A stretch of DNA of 64,000 bases from Agromyces sp. Marseille-P2726 (GCF_902809835.1 NZ_CADDWM010000011.1:337581-401580), one strand, 5' to 3'; positions 17,851 to 28,200 are shown, counted from the stretch's first letter. Notes: generated by a model from the sequence alone, not told the origin. A program made the numbers and translations.

Positions 17851-18955
17851 CCGCGCCGCCGCCCGCCGAGACCGAGCCGGTGGTGAGGAACGCGGAGTTG
17901 CCCCGGATCGCCACGCCGTACGGCGCGTCGAGGTTGGCGACGACGGCCTCGTGCGTGGATCCGCCCGGCGTCACCTTTCGCAGGGAGCCGACGTGGCCGT
18001 CGAAGAAGTTGCCGTCGTCGAGCTGCACCGCGTACAGCGTGCCGCCCTTCCACGCGAGGCTCGTCACCATGGTGAGTCCGGTCGCGTACGCCGACACCTG
18101 CCCGTCGGTCGTGACCCGCCAGATCGTGGATCCGCCGGTCGGGAATGGGAAGCCGGTCAGCTGCGACACGTAGAACGCACCGTCGGGGCCGACGACGACG
18201 TCGGTGGGAACCGCCTGCGGGTTGATGAACGGCGGCGGGAACGGGAACGGGTTGGGCACCGCGGGGCCGTTGGGGAAGACCGCGACCGTGTTCTCTCCGC
18301 GGGCGCCCACCGTCGCGAGGTAGTTGCCACCGGCGTCGGTGACGGCCCAGTTCCTGGCGTTCAGCGTCGTGAAGCCGACCGCGTTGCTGTCGGCTGGCAC
18401 GTTGCCGTCGGGGTTGTTCGCGACCTCGTACGCGTTGAGGTCGGCCGCGGGGGCGAGATCGGCCGCGGCCACGGGGCCGGACTTCAGCGAGCCGGTGCGC
18501 AGGGTACCGAAGCTGGCGTACTGGGCCGGCAGACTGTCGCGCGCCGTGGCGGCACCGGCCAAGCCGCCGATGAGCACCGCGATTTCGTTGCCGCGCACGT
18601 CGACGTCGGACGCGCCGACGACCTCACCGTTGAAGTTCAGCGCCGGGATGTCGGTCACGACGCGCCGCTGGTCGGTGCCGCGGATCTCGGTCACCGATCC
18701 GGTGAGTCCGCACACCTGGAACTCGAGCCCGACACCGGGAAGGGGACTGCATTCGTCGGCGACGCCGGCCTCGGCGACGTAGATGCGCTGGCCGGGTCCG
18801 ACCGTGAGCTGTCTCGGATTGTTGAGTCCCGTGGCGACGGTGACGGGGTCGGACGACGGCGGTGCCGCCTGCGCCGGCTGCACCGCGGCGGCGACGAGGG
18901 CCAAGCCGATGACCGCGGTCATCACGGGCGGGATCGAACGAAGCGTGCGAGACAT
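17828..18955 (-). CDS. Secreted ScyD/ScyE-family beta-propeller protein
   Basis: 375 residues from ATG 18955, chosen for GTGGAGTG upstream and for the Sec signal peptide it begins ([24 protein letters not shown], cleavage near residue 32). The mature part starts [20 protein letters not shown] and continues with repeated blade-like segments ([36 protein letters not shown]), as in the ScyD/ScyE family related to NHL/SMP-30 propellers. Role unknown outside cyanobacterial scytonemin loci. Its 3' end is triplicated. Confidence 0.85.
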   Translation of the reverse strand: MSRTLRSIPPVMTAVIGLALVAAAVQPAQAAPPSSDPVTVATGLNNPRQLTVGPGQRIYVAEAGVADECSPLPGVGLEFQVCGLTGSVTEIRGTDQRRVVTDIPALNFNGEVVGASDVDVRGNEIAVLIGGLAGAATARDSLPAQYASFGTLRTGSLKSGPVAAADLAPAADLNAYEVANNPDGNVPADSNAVGFTTLNARNWAVTDAGGNYLATVGARGENTVAVFPNGPAVPNPFPFPPPFINPQAVPTDVVVGPDGAFYVSQLTGFPFPTGGSTIWRVTTDGQVSAYATGLTMVTSLAWKGGTLYAVQLDDGNFFDGHVGSLRKVTPGGSTHEAVVANLDAPYGVAIRGNSAFLTTGSVSAGGGAVIQVDLR

Positions 18956-19057
18956 GTTCACTCCACGAGCAGGAGGGTTCCATGCGACGGATGCCGCAGG
19001 CCTCACCCTTCCCGACGCCGCATGCCGCGGCAAGGCATTACGAGCATTCCTCACCCT

Positions 19058-19130
19058 TATTGGGGGTACCCACCCGAGCCCGTATTGGGCGTACCCACCC
19101 GAGCCCTATTTGGGAGTACCCACCCGAGCG
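19058..19130. repeat. Three 24-25-bp direct repeats
   Basis: Units TATTGGGGGTACCCACCCGA, TATTGGGCGTACCCACCCGA and TATTTGGGAGTACCCACCCG (each completed by GCCC or GCG) lie at 19058, 19083 and 19107. Each contains a small palindrome around GTACCCACCC. They fill the gap between the SnoaL-like gene and the ScyD-like gene. Confidence 0.85.
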
Positions 19131-19151
19131 CACCGCCGCCACGCGGCCCAC

Positions 19152-19511
19152 TCAGTGCTTCCGCGGCATATACCACTCGGTGTACTCGGTGGCGCGGCCG
19201 TCGGGGGCGAGGCGGATGATCCAGAGGTTCAGGTAGTCCTTCTCGGCGGGATAGACCGTCTTGCCCTGCACGACGACGAACCCGGTGTCCTCGTCTTCGT
19301 GGATGACCTTCCAGTCGAATGACCAGGTGCCCGGTTCGTCGCGGTCCTCCAGCCATCCGGCGACGATCGCCTCACGCCCGCGTCGGGGCTCGTGGTCGGG
19401 CGCAGTGAGGTAGACGGCGTCATCCGTGAAGAGGGCCCCGATCTGGCCGGGGTCGTTCGACTCCCACGCCGCGACGTACCGCTCGACCCACTGTTCTCCT
19501 GCGCTGGCCAT
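19152..19511 (-). CDS. SnoaL-like (NTF2-fold) protein
   Basis: About 119 residues from MASAGEQWV (an ATG three codons earlier at 19520 is also possible; neither has a clear SD). The pattern YVAAWESNDPGQIGALFTDDAVYLTAPDHEPRRG (split here by the usual WE..D signature), then FDWKVIHED and a C-terminal YTEWYMPRK is that of NTF2-like SnoaL folds, small cone-shaped binding or isomerase proteins. Specific substrate unknown. Confidence 0.8.
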   Translation of the reverse strand: MASAGEQWVERYVAAWESNDPGQIGALFTDDAVYLTAPDHEPRRGREAIVAGWLEDRDEPGTWSFDWKVIHEDEDTGFVVVQGKTVYPAEKDYLNLWIIRLAPDGRATEYTEWYMPRKH

Positions 19512-19576
19512 GCGCCCCATTCCAGTCGCGTCGGTACCCGAGCGTCAACCCCGGACATCAGGTCGCCGCGGGCGGG

Positions 19577-21136
19577 TCATGCCGCCACGGCGGAAAGCTC
19601 GAAGCGCGCGCGACCGCCGAGCCGGGGCTTCTGATGGGGATCGACGTGCGGGGGCGGGATGAACCACACCTCGCCCGGCGAGGCGGTGATCTGCCACCCG
19701 TCGCGGTGGATCATGTGATGGCAGAAACTGCAGAGCAACACTCCATTCGACAGGTCGGTGCGGCCGAGATGTCGTTCCCACCAGCGGATGTGATGAGCAT
19801 CGACGTAGGCGATGTTCTGACCGCAGCTGGCGCAGCCGCCATCGCGCTCGGCGAGGGCCAGACGTTGGGCTCGAGTGAAGAGGCGGGCCGACCGGCCGAG
19901 GTCGAGCGGCAGGCCGCCACCGCCGAGCACGACCGGAATGAGTTCGGCATCGGCACACAGGCGTCGCGCCGTTGATGCGGCGATCGGCTGATCGATGCCG
20001 TCGACGGTCGCCACGCCGAGCCGGGAGCTCAGGGCGTCAAGATCCATCCTGACGATGACCGTGGTCTTGGCGGCTGGTGCGGGTGCAACGGTGCAACCGA
20101 GGCAGTGCCGGGCGAGTTCAGCGAGTGCGTCGGCCTGCATCTGCGGGATTGTGCGGGTGTCGGCGATCACCGAGGCGCCAGCGCCGGCGCCGGCGCCTGC
20201 CGAGTTCGCGGCCTCGCCCACACCGTCGGTGCCTGCCGAGTTCGCGGCCTCGCCCACAGCGCCGGCGCCTGCCGAGTTCGCGGCCTCGCCGACTGCGCCG
20301 GTGCCTGCCGAGTTCGCGCCCTCGCCCGCTCCGCCGGCGTGAGAGCGGACGTCGACATCGCCATCGCGCCGACGATGGAGCGCGTCGGTCACCATTGCTT
20401 CGAGGGCTGCCTTCACAGGTGCCGCAGTCGCCGGGTCGAGGCGGGCATTCAGGAGGAGCATGCCGTTGGAGTCTTCGCGGATCGTCAGCGAGCGCTGCTG
20501 CCAGCGCTCTTCGTCGCGCGGCTCGAGGCCGTCTTGGTCGAGCCGCGCTTCGGCGAGCTTGACCGCCCGAGTCACGAGGCTGAGGCTGTTGCCGGTGGCG
20601 AACGCCACCAGCTCGGATTCGTAGCGCAGTGCCCGATCGTGATCGACGCGCGGCCGGACGCGTTCGAGCATGGCGGTGATCATGCCCGCGGCATCCGTGC
20701 TGATACTGCCCTTCTCGAGGGCGGCAGCGACGGCCGGATGCCTCGCCGGGAGCCGCTCGCCGGTGAACGAGGACCGCGACCTGGTCGACTCGCCGACCGC
20801 GATGAGCTTGGCGGCTTCAGCGGTCGTGCCGCCAGTGGATGCCGCAAGCAGGCGCACCGGGTTGTGGAAGCCCTGCTGCTTCGCGAGCCCGTCGGCACCG
20901 AACTCTGCGCTCGACCGACGCGCGACCTCGGACGCCAATCGAGCCAGCATCGCATCGGCGTCGCGTCGAAGCTGCGCAATCGCATCGGTGACCGCGACGA
21001 CACCGGCGTTGCTCATCTGCTCGATCTCGCCCTGCGCATCGCCAGGCGGCGTTGAGCTGAACGCAGGCCGCGCCGCAGCCCACGCGGCACGGGCCTCATC
21101 GAGCGCCTGCTCGAGCGGCCGCAGCGGGTTCGTCAT
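19577..21136 (-). CDS. DUF222 domain protein with C-terminal HNH endonuclease
   Basis: 519 residues from ATG 21136 with AAGGA upstream. Residues about 1-230 are the helical DUF222 domain common in actinobacteria; a low-complexity linker of four 12-residue repeats (GAVGEAANSA type, nucleotides 20193-20336) follows; the C-terminus has a zinc-finger HNH nuclease: CASCGQ, DAHHIRWW, LSNGVLLCSFCHHMIH. These proteins are abundant in actinobacteria, often associated with mobile DNA, function uncertain. Nuclease residues appear intact. Confidence 0.9.
   Translation of the reverse strand: MTNPLRPLEQALDEARAAWAAARPAFSSTPPGDAQGEIEQMSNAGVVAVTDAIAQLRRDADAMLARLASEVARRSSAEFGADGLAKQQGFHNPVRLLAASTGGTTAEAAKLIAVGESTRSRSSFTGERLPARHPAVAAALEKGSISTDAAGMITAMLERVRPRVDHDRALRYESELVAFATGNSLSLVTRAVKLAEARLDQDGLEPRDEERWQQRSLTIREDSNGMLLLNARLDPATAAPVKAALEAMVTDALHRRRDGDVDVRSHAGGAGEGANSAGTGAVGEAANSAGAGAVGEAANSAGTDGVGEAANSAGAGAGAGASVIADTRTIPQMQADALAELARHCLGCTVAPAPAAKTTVIVRMDLDALSSRLGVATVDGIDQPIAASTARRLCADAELIPVVLGGGGLPLDLGRSARLFTRAQRLALAERDGGCASCGQNIAYVDAHHIRWWERHLGRTDLSNGVLLCSFCHHMIHRDGWQITASPGEVWFIPPPHVDPHQKPRLGGRARFELSAVAA
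20193..20336. repeat. Four 36-bp coding repeats in the HNH gene
   Basis: Four copies of a 36-bp unit containing GCCTGCCGAGTTCGCGGCCT, encoding 12-residue units rich in Ala, Gly and Glu. Differences between copies are mostly single substitutions. The number of units changes only linker length, so it is likely to vary between strains. Confidence 0.88.
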
Positions 21137-21362
21137 GCTTCGATCCTTGCAGGGGCCACTGACATTGGTTGGTGGCGGTTCCCGCCCCTGACCGGCACTT
21201 TTCCTGTGGAGAAACCGCACGCATGTTCACCTGTTGAGGAGGAGTCGGACCACGATCACGACCACGGGCGCGACGTTGCGGCCAGCTGAAGTTCCGGCTC
21301 GCGCCGAAATCCCTTGGACCCGCGGCCGCACGCGCCGATACCGTAGCTCAGAAGGAGGCACC

Positions 21363-21545
21363 ATGCCGATGAACGATCGAATTGTCGAACCAGGTTCCGA
21401 GACGGATCTCGCGATCGAGCGGGCGCTGGAGGCGGCGAATCTGCGCGCAGGAGATTCCGCGACATCCACCTCCGCCGTCGTGGAGGGGTGGGAACCGTCC
21501 GCCGCTGAGGCGGGCGACATCGGTGGCGCGGTCGACGGCGACTAG
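21363..21545 (+). CDS. 60-residue acidic protein
   Basis: Starts at ATG 21363 with a strong AAGGAGG 6 nt upstream, which fixes this start over an ATG 129 nt earlier. The product is very acidic (MPMNDRIVEPGSETDLAIER ... GDIGGAVDGD), without Cys or hydrophobic stretch, probably a soluble helix plus disordered tail. No family recognised. Divergent from the HNH gene (225-nt gap with no other feature I can identify) and convergent with recR. Confidence 0.65.
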   Translation: MPMNDRIVEPGSETDLAIERALEAANLRAGDSATSTSAVVEGWEPSAAEAGDIGGAVDGD

Positions 21546-21562
21546 CTCACGTCGCCTCGCAG

Positions 21563-22159
21563 TCAGCTGACGACGCGGCGCCCTTCGAACGCACGACCGA
21601 GCGTGACCTCGTCGGCGTACTCGAGGTCGCCGCCGACCGGAAGGCCCGACGCGAGACGTGTCACCTTGATCTCGAGCGTGGTGAGCAGGCGGCTGAGATA
21701 GGTCGCCGTCGCCTCGCCCTCGAGGTTCGGGTCGGTCGCGATGATCACCTCGTTCACGGTGCCGTCGGCGAGCCGCTGCATGAGCTGGCGGATGCGGAGC
21801 TCGTCGGGTCCGATGCCGTCGATCGGGCTGATGGCGCCACCGAGCACGTGGTACAACCCGCGGAACTCGCGGGTGCGCTCGATCGCGACCACGTCTTTCG
21901 CCTCCTCGACGACGCAGATGAAGCTCGGGTCGCGGCGGGGGTCGCGGCAGATCGAGCAGGTCTGCTGCTCCGAGACGTTGCCGCAGATCTCGCAGAACCG
22001 CACCTTGTCGCGCACCTCGAGCAGGATCTCGGCGAGACGCGTGACGTCGAAGTGCTCGGTCTGCACGATGTGGAACGCGATTCGCTGCGCCGACTTCGGC
22101 CCGATGCCGGGCAGACGCCCGAGTTCGTCGATCAGCTCTTGGACGATGCCTTCGTACAC
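21563..22159 (-). CDS. recR: Recombination mediator RecR
   Basis: 198 residues, standard length. N-terminal helix-hairpin-helix ([19 protein letters not shown]), a four-Cys zinc finger ([18 protein letters not shown]), a Toprim domain ([27 protein letters not shown]) and C-terminal [15 protein letters not shown]. With RecO/RecF it loads RecA on gapped DNA. GTG start lies 3 nt after the dnaX stop, the classic dnaX-recR pair. Confidence 0.95.
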   Translation of the reverse strand: MYEGIVQELIDELGRLPGIGPKSAQRIAFHIVQTEHFDVTRLAEILLEVRDKVRFCEICGNVSEQQTCSICRDPRRDPSFICVVEEAKDVVAIERTREFRGLYHVLGGAISPIDGIGPDELRIRQLMQRLADGTVNEVIIATDPNLEGEATATYLSRLLTTLEIKVTRLASGLPVGGDLEYADEVTLGRAFEGRRVVS

Positions 22160-22162
22160 GTG

Positions 22163-24550
22163 CTATCCGCGCTCCCCGAAGCCCGGGCCGCCGGGCGCCT
22201 CGACCTCTTCGAGGAACGTCGCGCCCAGCACCTCGCGCACGACGGCCTCGCCGTACCGCTGAATGCCGCCGTCGACGGATGCCGCGGAGCGCGGACGCGC
22301 GGTCGCGGCCGGCGTCTGCGCGATGACCTCGGGTACCGGGCCGGGATCGAACGGGGGCTCGACGTCGTCGGCGGGCGGCGCGTCGACTTCGTCGGGTACT
22401 GCCTCGAGGTCGGATGCCGCGGCCGGCGCATCTGCCAGCGCCGTCGCCGTGCGCGCGCTCGAGGCCTGGCGCTGCGGGCTCCCGCCGGGTGAGCCGTTAC
22501 CGCTCGAGGATGCCGGTGCCTCGGGGGTCGCCGGATCGTCCGTCGGGATCGCGACGGTCGTCCACGAGTCGACGACGCTCGCCGACGGTGGGGTGGCTGG
22601 CGTCGACGGCCGGGGCGTCGCGGGTTCCGAAGCGCTCGGGCGGGCGGGCGGTTCGGCCTCGCCGGCCTGGCTGCCGATGACCCGCGGCAGGAACTTGACC
22701 TGCACGCCGAGCACATCGGCGATGGCCGCCCGCAGCAGATCGGCGGGTTTCTGCGGGCCGGTGCCGCCTCGAAGGTCTTGCACGTCGTTCTGGCTCGGGA
22801 ATCCGAGCACGAGCACGCTCTCGTCGCTGCGGTAGTCGATCACCTTGGCGGTCATGGCCGCGATCCACGCCGAGCGCTTGGTGCGCTCGAGCACTCCGAG
22901 GATCTCGGGCCACGCATCGCGGATCAGCTGTACGGTCACCGGCCCGACGGGTCGCTCCGCTGGTCGAGCGCCGCCCGCCGAAGCCGCCTCCGCGGGTCGA
23001 GTAGCGCCCGGCGCAGCCGCCTCCGTTGGTCGAGTAGCGCCCGGCGCAGCCGGACGCGTATCGAGACCAGGCTCCGCGTCTGCGACCGATGGGGTCTCGA
23101 TACGCGTCGCGCTGTCGCGCGGCGCTACTCGACCACCAGACGTCGCCTCCGGCGGCGCTACTCGACCACCGCCCGGCGCAGCCGCCTCTGTTGGTCGAGT
23201 AGGGCGCGGCGAAGCCGCACCCGTATCGAGACCAGGCTCCGCGTCTGCGGCAGATGTGGTCTCGATACGCGTCGCGCTGTCGCGCGGCGCTACTCGACCA
23301 CCAGACGTCGCCTCCGGCGGCGCTACTCGACCACCGGACTCTGCACCGAGCGCTTCGCGCCCACCGGCATCCGCCGCGGCATCCGACACCCCGACGCGAC
23401 GCTCGAGACGCTCGACCCGCGCGAGCGCTCCACGCTCGGTGTCGTCGGAGCTCGGCACGAGCACGCGCGCGAGCATGAGCTCGAGGTGCAACCGCGGCGA
23501 CGTGGCGCCCGTCATCTCGGTGAGCGTCTGGTTCACGAGGTCGGCGACGCGCGAGAGCTCGGCCGAGCCGAACGCCGCCGCCTGCGTCGCCATTCGCGCG
23601 AGCTCGTCTTCGGGCACACCGCGCAGCACCGCTGCTGCCGCCTCGGGCGACGACGCGGCGACGACGATGAGGTCGCGCAACCGCTCGAGCAGGTCTTCGA
23701 CGAAGCGTCGCGGATCTTGCCCGGTCTGCACCACCCGGTCGGCGGCGGCGAAGGCGCCCGCAGCATCTCGAGCCCCGATCGCGTCGACCACCTCGTCGAG
23801 CAGCGCGCCGTGCGTGTAGCCGAGCAGCGCGACCGCACGCTCGTAGTCGATGGTCGACCCCTCGGACCCGGCCATGAGCTGGTCGAGCAGTGACAGCGTG
23901 TCTCGCGGCGAGCCGCCGCCGGCACGCACCACCAGGGGCAGCACCCCAGGAGCGACCTCGACGCCCTCTTCGGCGCAGAGCTGCTGCACGTACTCGAGCA
24001 TCGGGCCGGGCGGAACCAGGCGGAACGGGTAGTGATGCGTGCGCGAGCGGATCGTGCCGAGCACCTTGTCGGGCTCGGTCGTCGCGAAGATGAACTTGAC
24101 GTGCTCGGGCGGCTCTTCGACGAGCTTGAGCAGCGCGTTGAAGCCCTGCGGCGTGACCATGTGCGCCTCGTCGAGGATGAAGATCTTGTACCGGTCGCGC
24201 GCCGGAGCGAACACCGCGCGCTCACGCAGGTCGCGCGCATCGTCGACGCCGTTGTGCGAGGCCGCGTCGATCTCGACGACGTCGAGCGAACCGCCGCCAC
24301 CCCGCGAGAGCTCGACGCAGCTGGGGCACGTGCCGCACGGGACATCCGTCGGGCCCTCGACGCAGTTCAGGCACCGCGCGAGGATGCGCGCCGACGTCGT
24401 CTTGCCGCACCCGCGCGGCCCACTGAAGAGGTACGCGTGATTGACGCGATCGGTGCGAAGCGCCGTCATGAGCGGCTCGGTCACCTGCGACTGGCCGATC
24501 ATCTCGGCGAACGTCTCAGGCCGGTAGCGGCGATACAGGGCGGTGACCAC
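22163..24550 (-). CDS. dnaX: DNA polymerase III subunit gamma/tau, repeat-expanded
   Basis: 795 residues. Walker A FSGPRGCGKTTSARI (about 44-55), a four-Cys zinc module (CLNCVEGPTDVPCGTCPSC), Walker B IFILDEAHMV, sensor ATTEPDKV and the clamp-loader lid. The clamp-loading part ends near residue 400; then about 130 residues are encoded by the palindromic repeat (nucleotides 22948-23338), then a Pro-rich tau tail with VTVQLIRDAWPEILGVLERTKRSAWIAAM. GTG start with TACGAT 6 nt before it, leaderless. ATP-driven loader of the sliding clamp; an essential gene that tolerates the insertion. Confidence 0.95.
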   Translation of the reverse strand: MVTALYRRYRPETFAEMIGQSQVTEPLMTALRTDRVNHAYLFSGPRGCGKTTSARILARCLNCVEGPTDVPCGTCPSCVELSRGGGGSLDVVEIDAASHNGVDDARDLRERAVFAPARDRYKIFILDEAHMVTPQGFNALLKLVEEPPEHVKFIFATTEPDKVLGTIRSRTHHYPFRLVPPGPMLEYVQQLCAEEGVEVAPGVLPLVVRAGGGSPRDTLSLLDQLMAGSEGSTIDYERAVALLGYTHGALLDEVVDAIGARDAAGAFAAADRVVQTGQDPRRFVEDLLERLRDLIVVAASSPEAAAAVLRGVPEDELARMATQAAAFGSAELSRVADLVNQTLTEMTGATSPRLHLELMLARVLVPSSDDTERGALARVERLERRVGVSDAAADAGGREALGAESGGRVAPPEATSGGRVAPRDSATRIETTSAADAEPGLDTGAASPRPTRPTEAAAPGGGRVAPPEATSGGRVAPRDSATRIETPSVADAEPGLDTRPAAPGATRPTEAAAPGATRPAEAASAGGARPAERPVGPVTVQLIRDAWPEILGVLERTKRSAWIAAMTAKVIDYRSDESVLVLGFPSQNDVQDLRGGTGPQKPADLLRAAIADVLGVQVKFLPRVIGSQAGEAEPPARPSASEPATPRPSTPATPPSASVVDSWTTVAIPTDDPATPEAPASSSGNGSPGGSPQRQASSARTATALADAPAAASDLEAVPDEVDAPPADDVEPPFDPGPVPEVIAQTPAATARPRSAASVDGGIQRYGEAVVREVLGATFLEEVEAPGGPGFGERG
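22948..23338. repeat. Palindromic repeat cluster E inside dnaX
   Basis: About nine full or partial copies in both orientations, arranged as two near-identical blocks of roughly 180 bp (about 23000-23160 and 23185-23335). Every copy is in frame and stop-free; in one orientation it encodes GLDTRPAAPGATRPTE, in the other GGRVAPPEATSGGRVAP. Confidence 0.92.
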
Positions 24551-24556
24551 GGATCA

Positions 24557-24562
24557 ATCGTA
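24557..24562 (-). promoter_or_regulatory. -10 element of leaderless dnaX promoter
   Basis: Minus strand TACGAT, TGATCC, then GTG of dnaX. Spacing and lack of SD are the same as for mqo and several other genes in the window. Confidence 0.6.
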
Positions 24563-24659
24563 GTTGCCGCCGGTGACACCGAGTCCGGATGCCGCGGCTC
24601 GCCGTTTCGTACCGGTCGTGCCGTTCACCTCGCAGGCCGGATGCCGCTGCCGACCCTCC

Positions 24660-25082
24660 TCATTCGACACGACCGAGGCGCCCCAGTTCCTCCTTGGAGC
24701 CGTTGCGGACGACCAGCTGGGAGCCGTCGACCTCGACGAATGCGGTGTCGGTGAGCCATGCCTCGGGTGCGTCGCACTCGGCGGCGCTGGTGCCGAGCGA
24801 GTCGGTGAACACCCTGCCGTCGTCACCTTGCGTCCAGTTGCCATCGAGGTCGGCGCAGCCGTCGAAGCCGGTGACGGCCCCATCAGCCTCGAAGGTCACG
24901 TGCGCGGCGCCCTCGGCGACGGACCCCCACGTGCCGACGTGGTGCGGCACCGGGGGGCCTTCGGGGTCGGGTGCGGAGGACGCAGCACACCCCGAAACGG
25001 TGCTGAGCAGGGCGGTGGTGAGGAGTGCCGCGGCGGTGATGCGGGTGGTGCCGGTGGTGCGTAGGGTCAAGACGGGTTCCAC
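24660..25082 (-). CDS. Lipoprotein with META/HslJ-like domain
   Basis: 140 residues from GTG 25082. Signal peptide ending in lipobox VSGC (Cys about 32). The mature part GTWGSVAEGAAHVTFEADGA, VTGFDGCADLDGNW, LGTSAAECDAPEAWL and the C-terminal VEVDGSQLVVRNGSKEELGRL follow the META-domain beta pattern with two Cys that could form a disulphide. Function unknown; proteins of this type bind or sense at the envelope. Next gene upstream is the giant peroxidase. Confidence 0.8.
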   Translation of the reverse strand: MEPVLTLRTTGTTRITAAALLTTALLSTVSGCAASSAPDPEGPPVPHHVGTWGSVAEGAAHVTFEADGAVTGFDGCADLDGNWTQGDDGRVFTDSLGTSAAECDAPEAWLTDTAFVEVDGSQLVVRNGSKEELGRLGRVE

Positions 25083-25107
25083 TTCATGAGACTTCTGGGG
25101 TGAAGAT

Positions 25108-25156
25108 CCGGTGGAGCGGGGCTCGCAATCGCCACGAGCTCCGCTCCACCGGTTTT
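25108..25156. terminator. Hairpin terminator downstream of the peroxidase gene
   Basis: CCGGTGGAGCGG (25108-25119) pairs perfectly with CCGCTCCACCGG (25141-25152), extended by GGCTCG/CGAGCT on the loop side. On the plus strand it is followed by TTTTGGGG. It lies 53 nt past the stop of the minus-strand peroxidase gene, where little U-tract follows, so it may act by structure alone. Confidence 0.7.
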
Positions 25157-25204
25157 GGGGTTCCGGTGCGTGAGGACCTTCCTCATTCGCACCGGGGGGA
25201 TCAC

Positions 25205-28200
25205 TTATCCGGCCACGAGCACCACGTACCCTGCCGACGTCGGGCTCTCGGCGGTGCCGTGCAGGTCGGTGTAGAAGACCTGGACGGTGATCGTCAGCCC
25301 GACATCCTCTGCGACCTGCGTGTAGGTGCTCGCCGTGGCTCCCTCGATGGCGACCCCGTCACGGAACCACTGGTAGGTGAATCCGGGGTCGTCCTCGTTG
25401 AAGCCGTCGCCGTCGGTCGGCGGCGTCACGGTGAGCAGCCCGCTCGGCGACGCCACGATGGTCGGCAGCGTCGGCACGTCGTTCTGGTTCTCCACCACGT
25501 TGGCGGTGACCGGTGAGGTCGCCGTGCGGAAGAAGCCGTCGGCGTCGCGGTACGCCACCGTGACCCGGAGGAACGATCCGACCGCGAGGTCGTCGGGGAT
25601 GTAGGTGTTCGTGGTCGGGTCCTGCCCGGCGTTCACGTTCACCACCACCAGCGGCTCCCACTCGGTCACGTTCCCGGCGTCCTCGCCCTCGCCGGCCCAC
25701 CACGTGTACTGCACGTTGGTGAACCCGGTGGCATCGATCGCGCCGCCACCGACCGCCTGGAGGGTCGCGGTGATCGGCTGGTCCTCGACCGGGCTGTCGG
25801 TGCTCAGGGCGAGCTCCGCGGTCGCTTCGCACGCCTCCCAGGCGTCGCCGGCGGCGTTCAGCGTCGCGCACCCGTCGGCGAACTGGAGCACCTCGAAGCC
25901 ATGGATGACGTCGACGCCATCGGACTCCTCGACCTCCTGCACCACGACGTGGTCGACCTGCCAGTAGCCGTTCGGCAGCTGGGTGATCTGGTACGACCCG
26001 ATCGGGTTGTTGTAGAACGCGGTGTCGAGCGAGGCCGCGGCGTCCTCGTCATCGATCACGATCTCGCGAACGATGTCGAGGTCACCGGGGTTGATCTCAC
26101 CCGAGAACACGCGCGCCTGCACCTGAGCGGCACTGTCGAACCGCTCACCCGTGGGCGTGTGCACCAGCTGCACCCGCAGCATGGCGTCACCGTCGAGGAA
26201 GTCGTTGCCACCTCGGCCCTCGACCACGTCGCTGCCCACACCGCCGATCACGATCTCGTGCACACCGTCGGTGTCGGACTCGGGCGTGCCCCGCAGGAAC
26301 GGTGCCGCGTAGTCGAACGGCGCACCCGCCGGCCGCAGCAGCTCCGTGAGCCCGTCCACCAGGGTGAGGCTCTCCTCGGTCGCCTTCGTCAGCGGGATCT
26401 CGTTCTCCAGCAGGTCATCGGGCGACACCATCGCGCCGCGCAGCGTGTCGTTGCCCTGACCGCCCGAGAGCGCCTCGAGGTGGTCGAACCGCGACGGCAG
26501 CGGGTTCTGCTGCTGGAAGACTCGCGAGAACGCGAAGTCCGCCGTGACGTTCAGGGTCTCCCCGTAGTACGTCAGCCAGTCGAACCCGAGGTTGCCCAGG
26601 TGACGGTCGGTGCCGACGGCCCTGCCGATGAGGATGTCGTCACCGCCCTCGCCCTCGATGTCGTCGTTGCCGAGTCCACCGATGACCACGTCGTTCCCAC
26701 CGAGCACGTCGGTCTGGAACTGGTCGGCGTTGTCACCCTGCAGCAGGTCGGCGTGGCTCGAACCTTCGACCCAGTCGTCGTGTTCGCCACCGAAGACCGT
26801 CATGCGACCGGAGGTGCCGAGGACCACGTCATCGCCCATTCCGGCGAAGGTCGTCTTCGGGTCGCCGCCGCCCATGATGAAGTCGTCGCCGATTCCACCG
26901 ATGGTCAGGTCGATGCCGGGTCCGGCGTTGATCGCGTCGTTGCCCTGCATGCCCTTGATGTTGTCGTCGCCGAATGAGTCGGTGATGATGTCATCGCCCG
27001 GGCCGCCGACCAGCGCGTCGTTGCCGGCGCCGCCTTCGATGACGTCGTCGCCTCCGTAACCCCAGAGTGCGTCGTCACCCTCGTCGCCGCGGATCCGGTC
27101 CGCGTCGGGCGTGCCGTGCAGCTCGATGTGCTCGTCGCCATCCCAGCGCCACGTCCCGTCGGGCATCTGGAGCAGGCCTTCCGGAAGCGGGTCCGGCAGG
27201 TTCTCCAGATCGAGGATCGGGTCGTGCAGCGCGAAGATGTCGGCCGGCAGGTTCGAGGCATCCGTGTTCCGCTGGATCAGGTCGGAGAACGTGTTGCCCT
27301 CCAGTGCTGCGAACAGCTGCTGACCCTGGTTGCGGAACAGGTAGTAGAACCGGTCACCGAACTGGAGCGCCTCCATCTGCATCTCGAAGACGAAGTTGAA
27401 CGTCGAGCCCAGCATGCCGCCGAACGGGTTGAGCCGCTCAGCGAGACCGCCGACCCAGAAGTCCACGTCCTCGAGACCGGTGACGGTCTCTCCGTTGACA
27501 TTCGCGTAGTCGCCGGTGCTGTTCATGAAGTCCAGCCGGTCGCCAGGTGCCTCCACCGGAGCCGGTGCGAGCGCTGCCAACGCCACCTCGGTGTCGAGGC
27601 TGACCGCGCTCGCCGAACCCAGGATGTGCACCTGCTGCGGAGCGAGCCTCGTGAGCTCGGCGGTCAGCTCGGGCGTGAGCCCGGTCGGCGGCACGAGCAG
27701 CAGCGGGGCGCCGTTCAGTCCTGCGGCCGGCGATGCTGCGAGCGCGTCGGGGAAGTTCGCACCCGTGGCGAGGTACACGCTGTCCCCGCCCGGCTCGAAG
27801 AACTCCTGGCTGATCGCGATCGCCGTCAGGTAGCGGTCGGCACCGCCCAGACGCGTCACAGATCCCGCCGTGTAGCCCGCGAGCTGCGAGGCCACCCCCG
27901 CGGATACCGCCGCCTCGGAACCGAGGATCACGATCTCCGAGGGTTCGAGCGCCTCGAGCGCCGCGGCCGTCTCGGCCGGAAGCGCCGTCGGGTTGACGAG
28001 GAGCACGGGGCTCTCGTCTCGCGCGGCCACCGCGCCCCCACCGAGTGCGTCGGGGAAGTTGAACCCGTTCGTGATGAACACCCTTCCACCCGGGTTGGGG
28101 AACTCATCCGCGATCAACGCGGCCGTCTCGAACCGGTTGACACCGGCGATCCGCTCGGCCGCTGGAGCGCCGGGCGTCACGGACTGGAGCAACGCGTTCA

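Noticed and set aside
15519..18053. An open frame of 844 codons continuing upstream of lysC
   Set aside because: The extension runs through repeat cluster D and antisense to the membrane-protein gene; the family start ([11 protein letters not shown]) with an SD at 16793 is clear. It stays open because the repeat and GC-rich DNA lack stops.
22948..23338. Possible CRISPR or integron-like array in dnaX
   Set aside because: The repeats are in both orientations, adjacent without unique spacers, and inside an intact reading frame.
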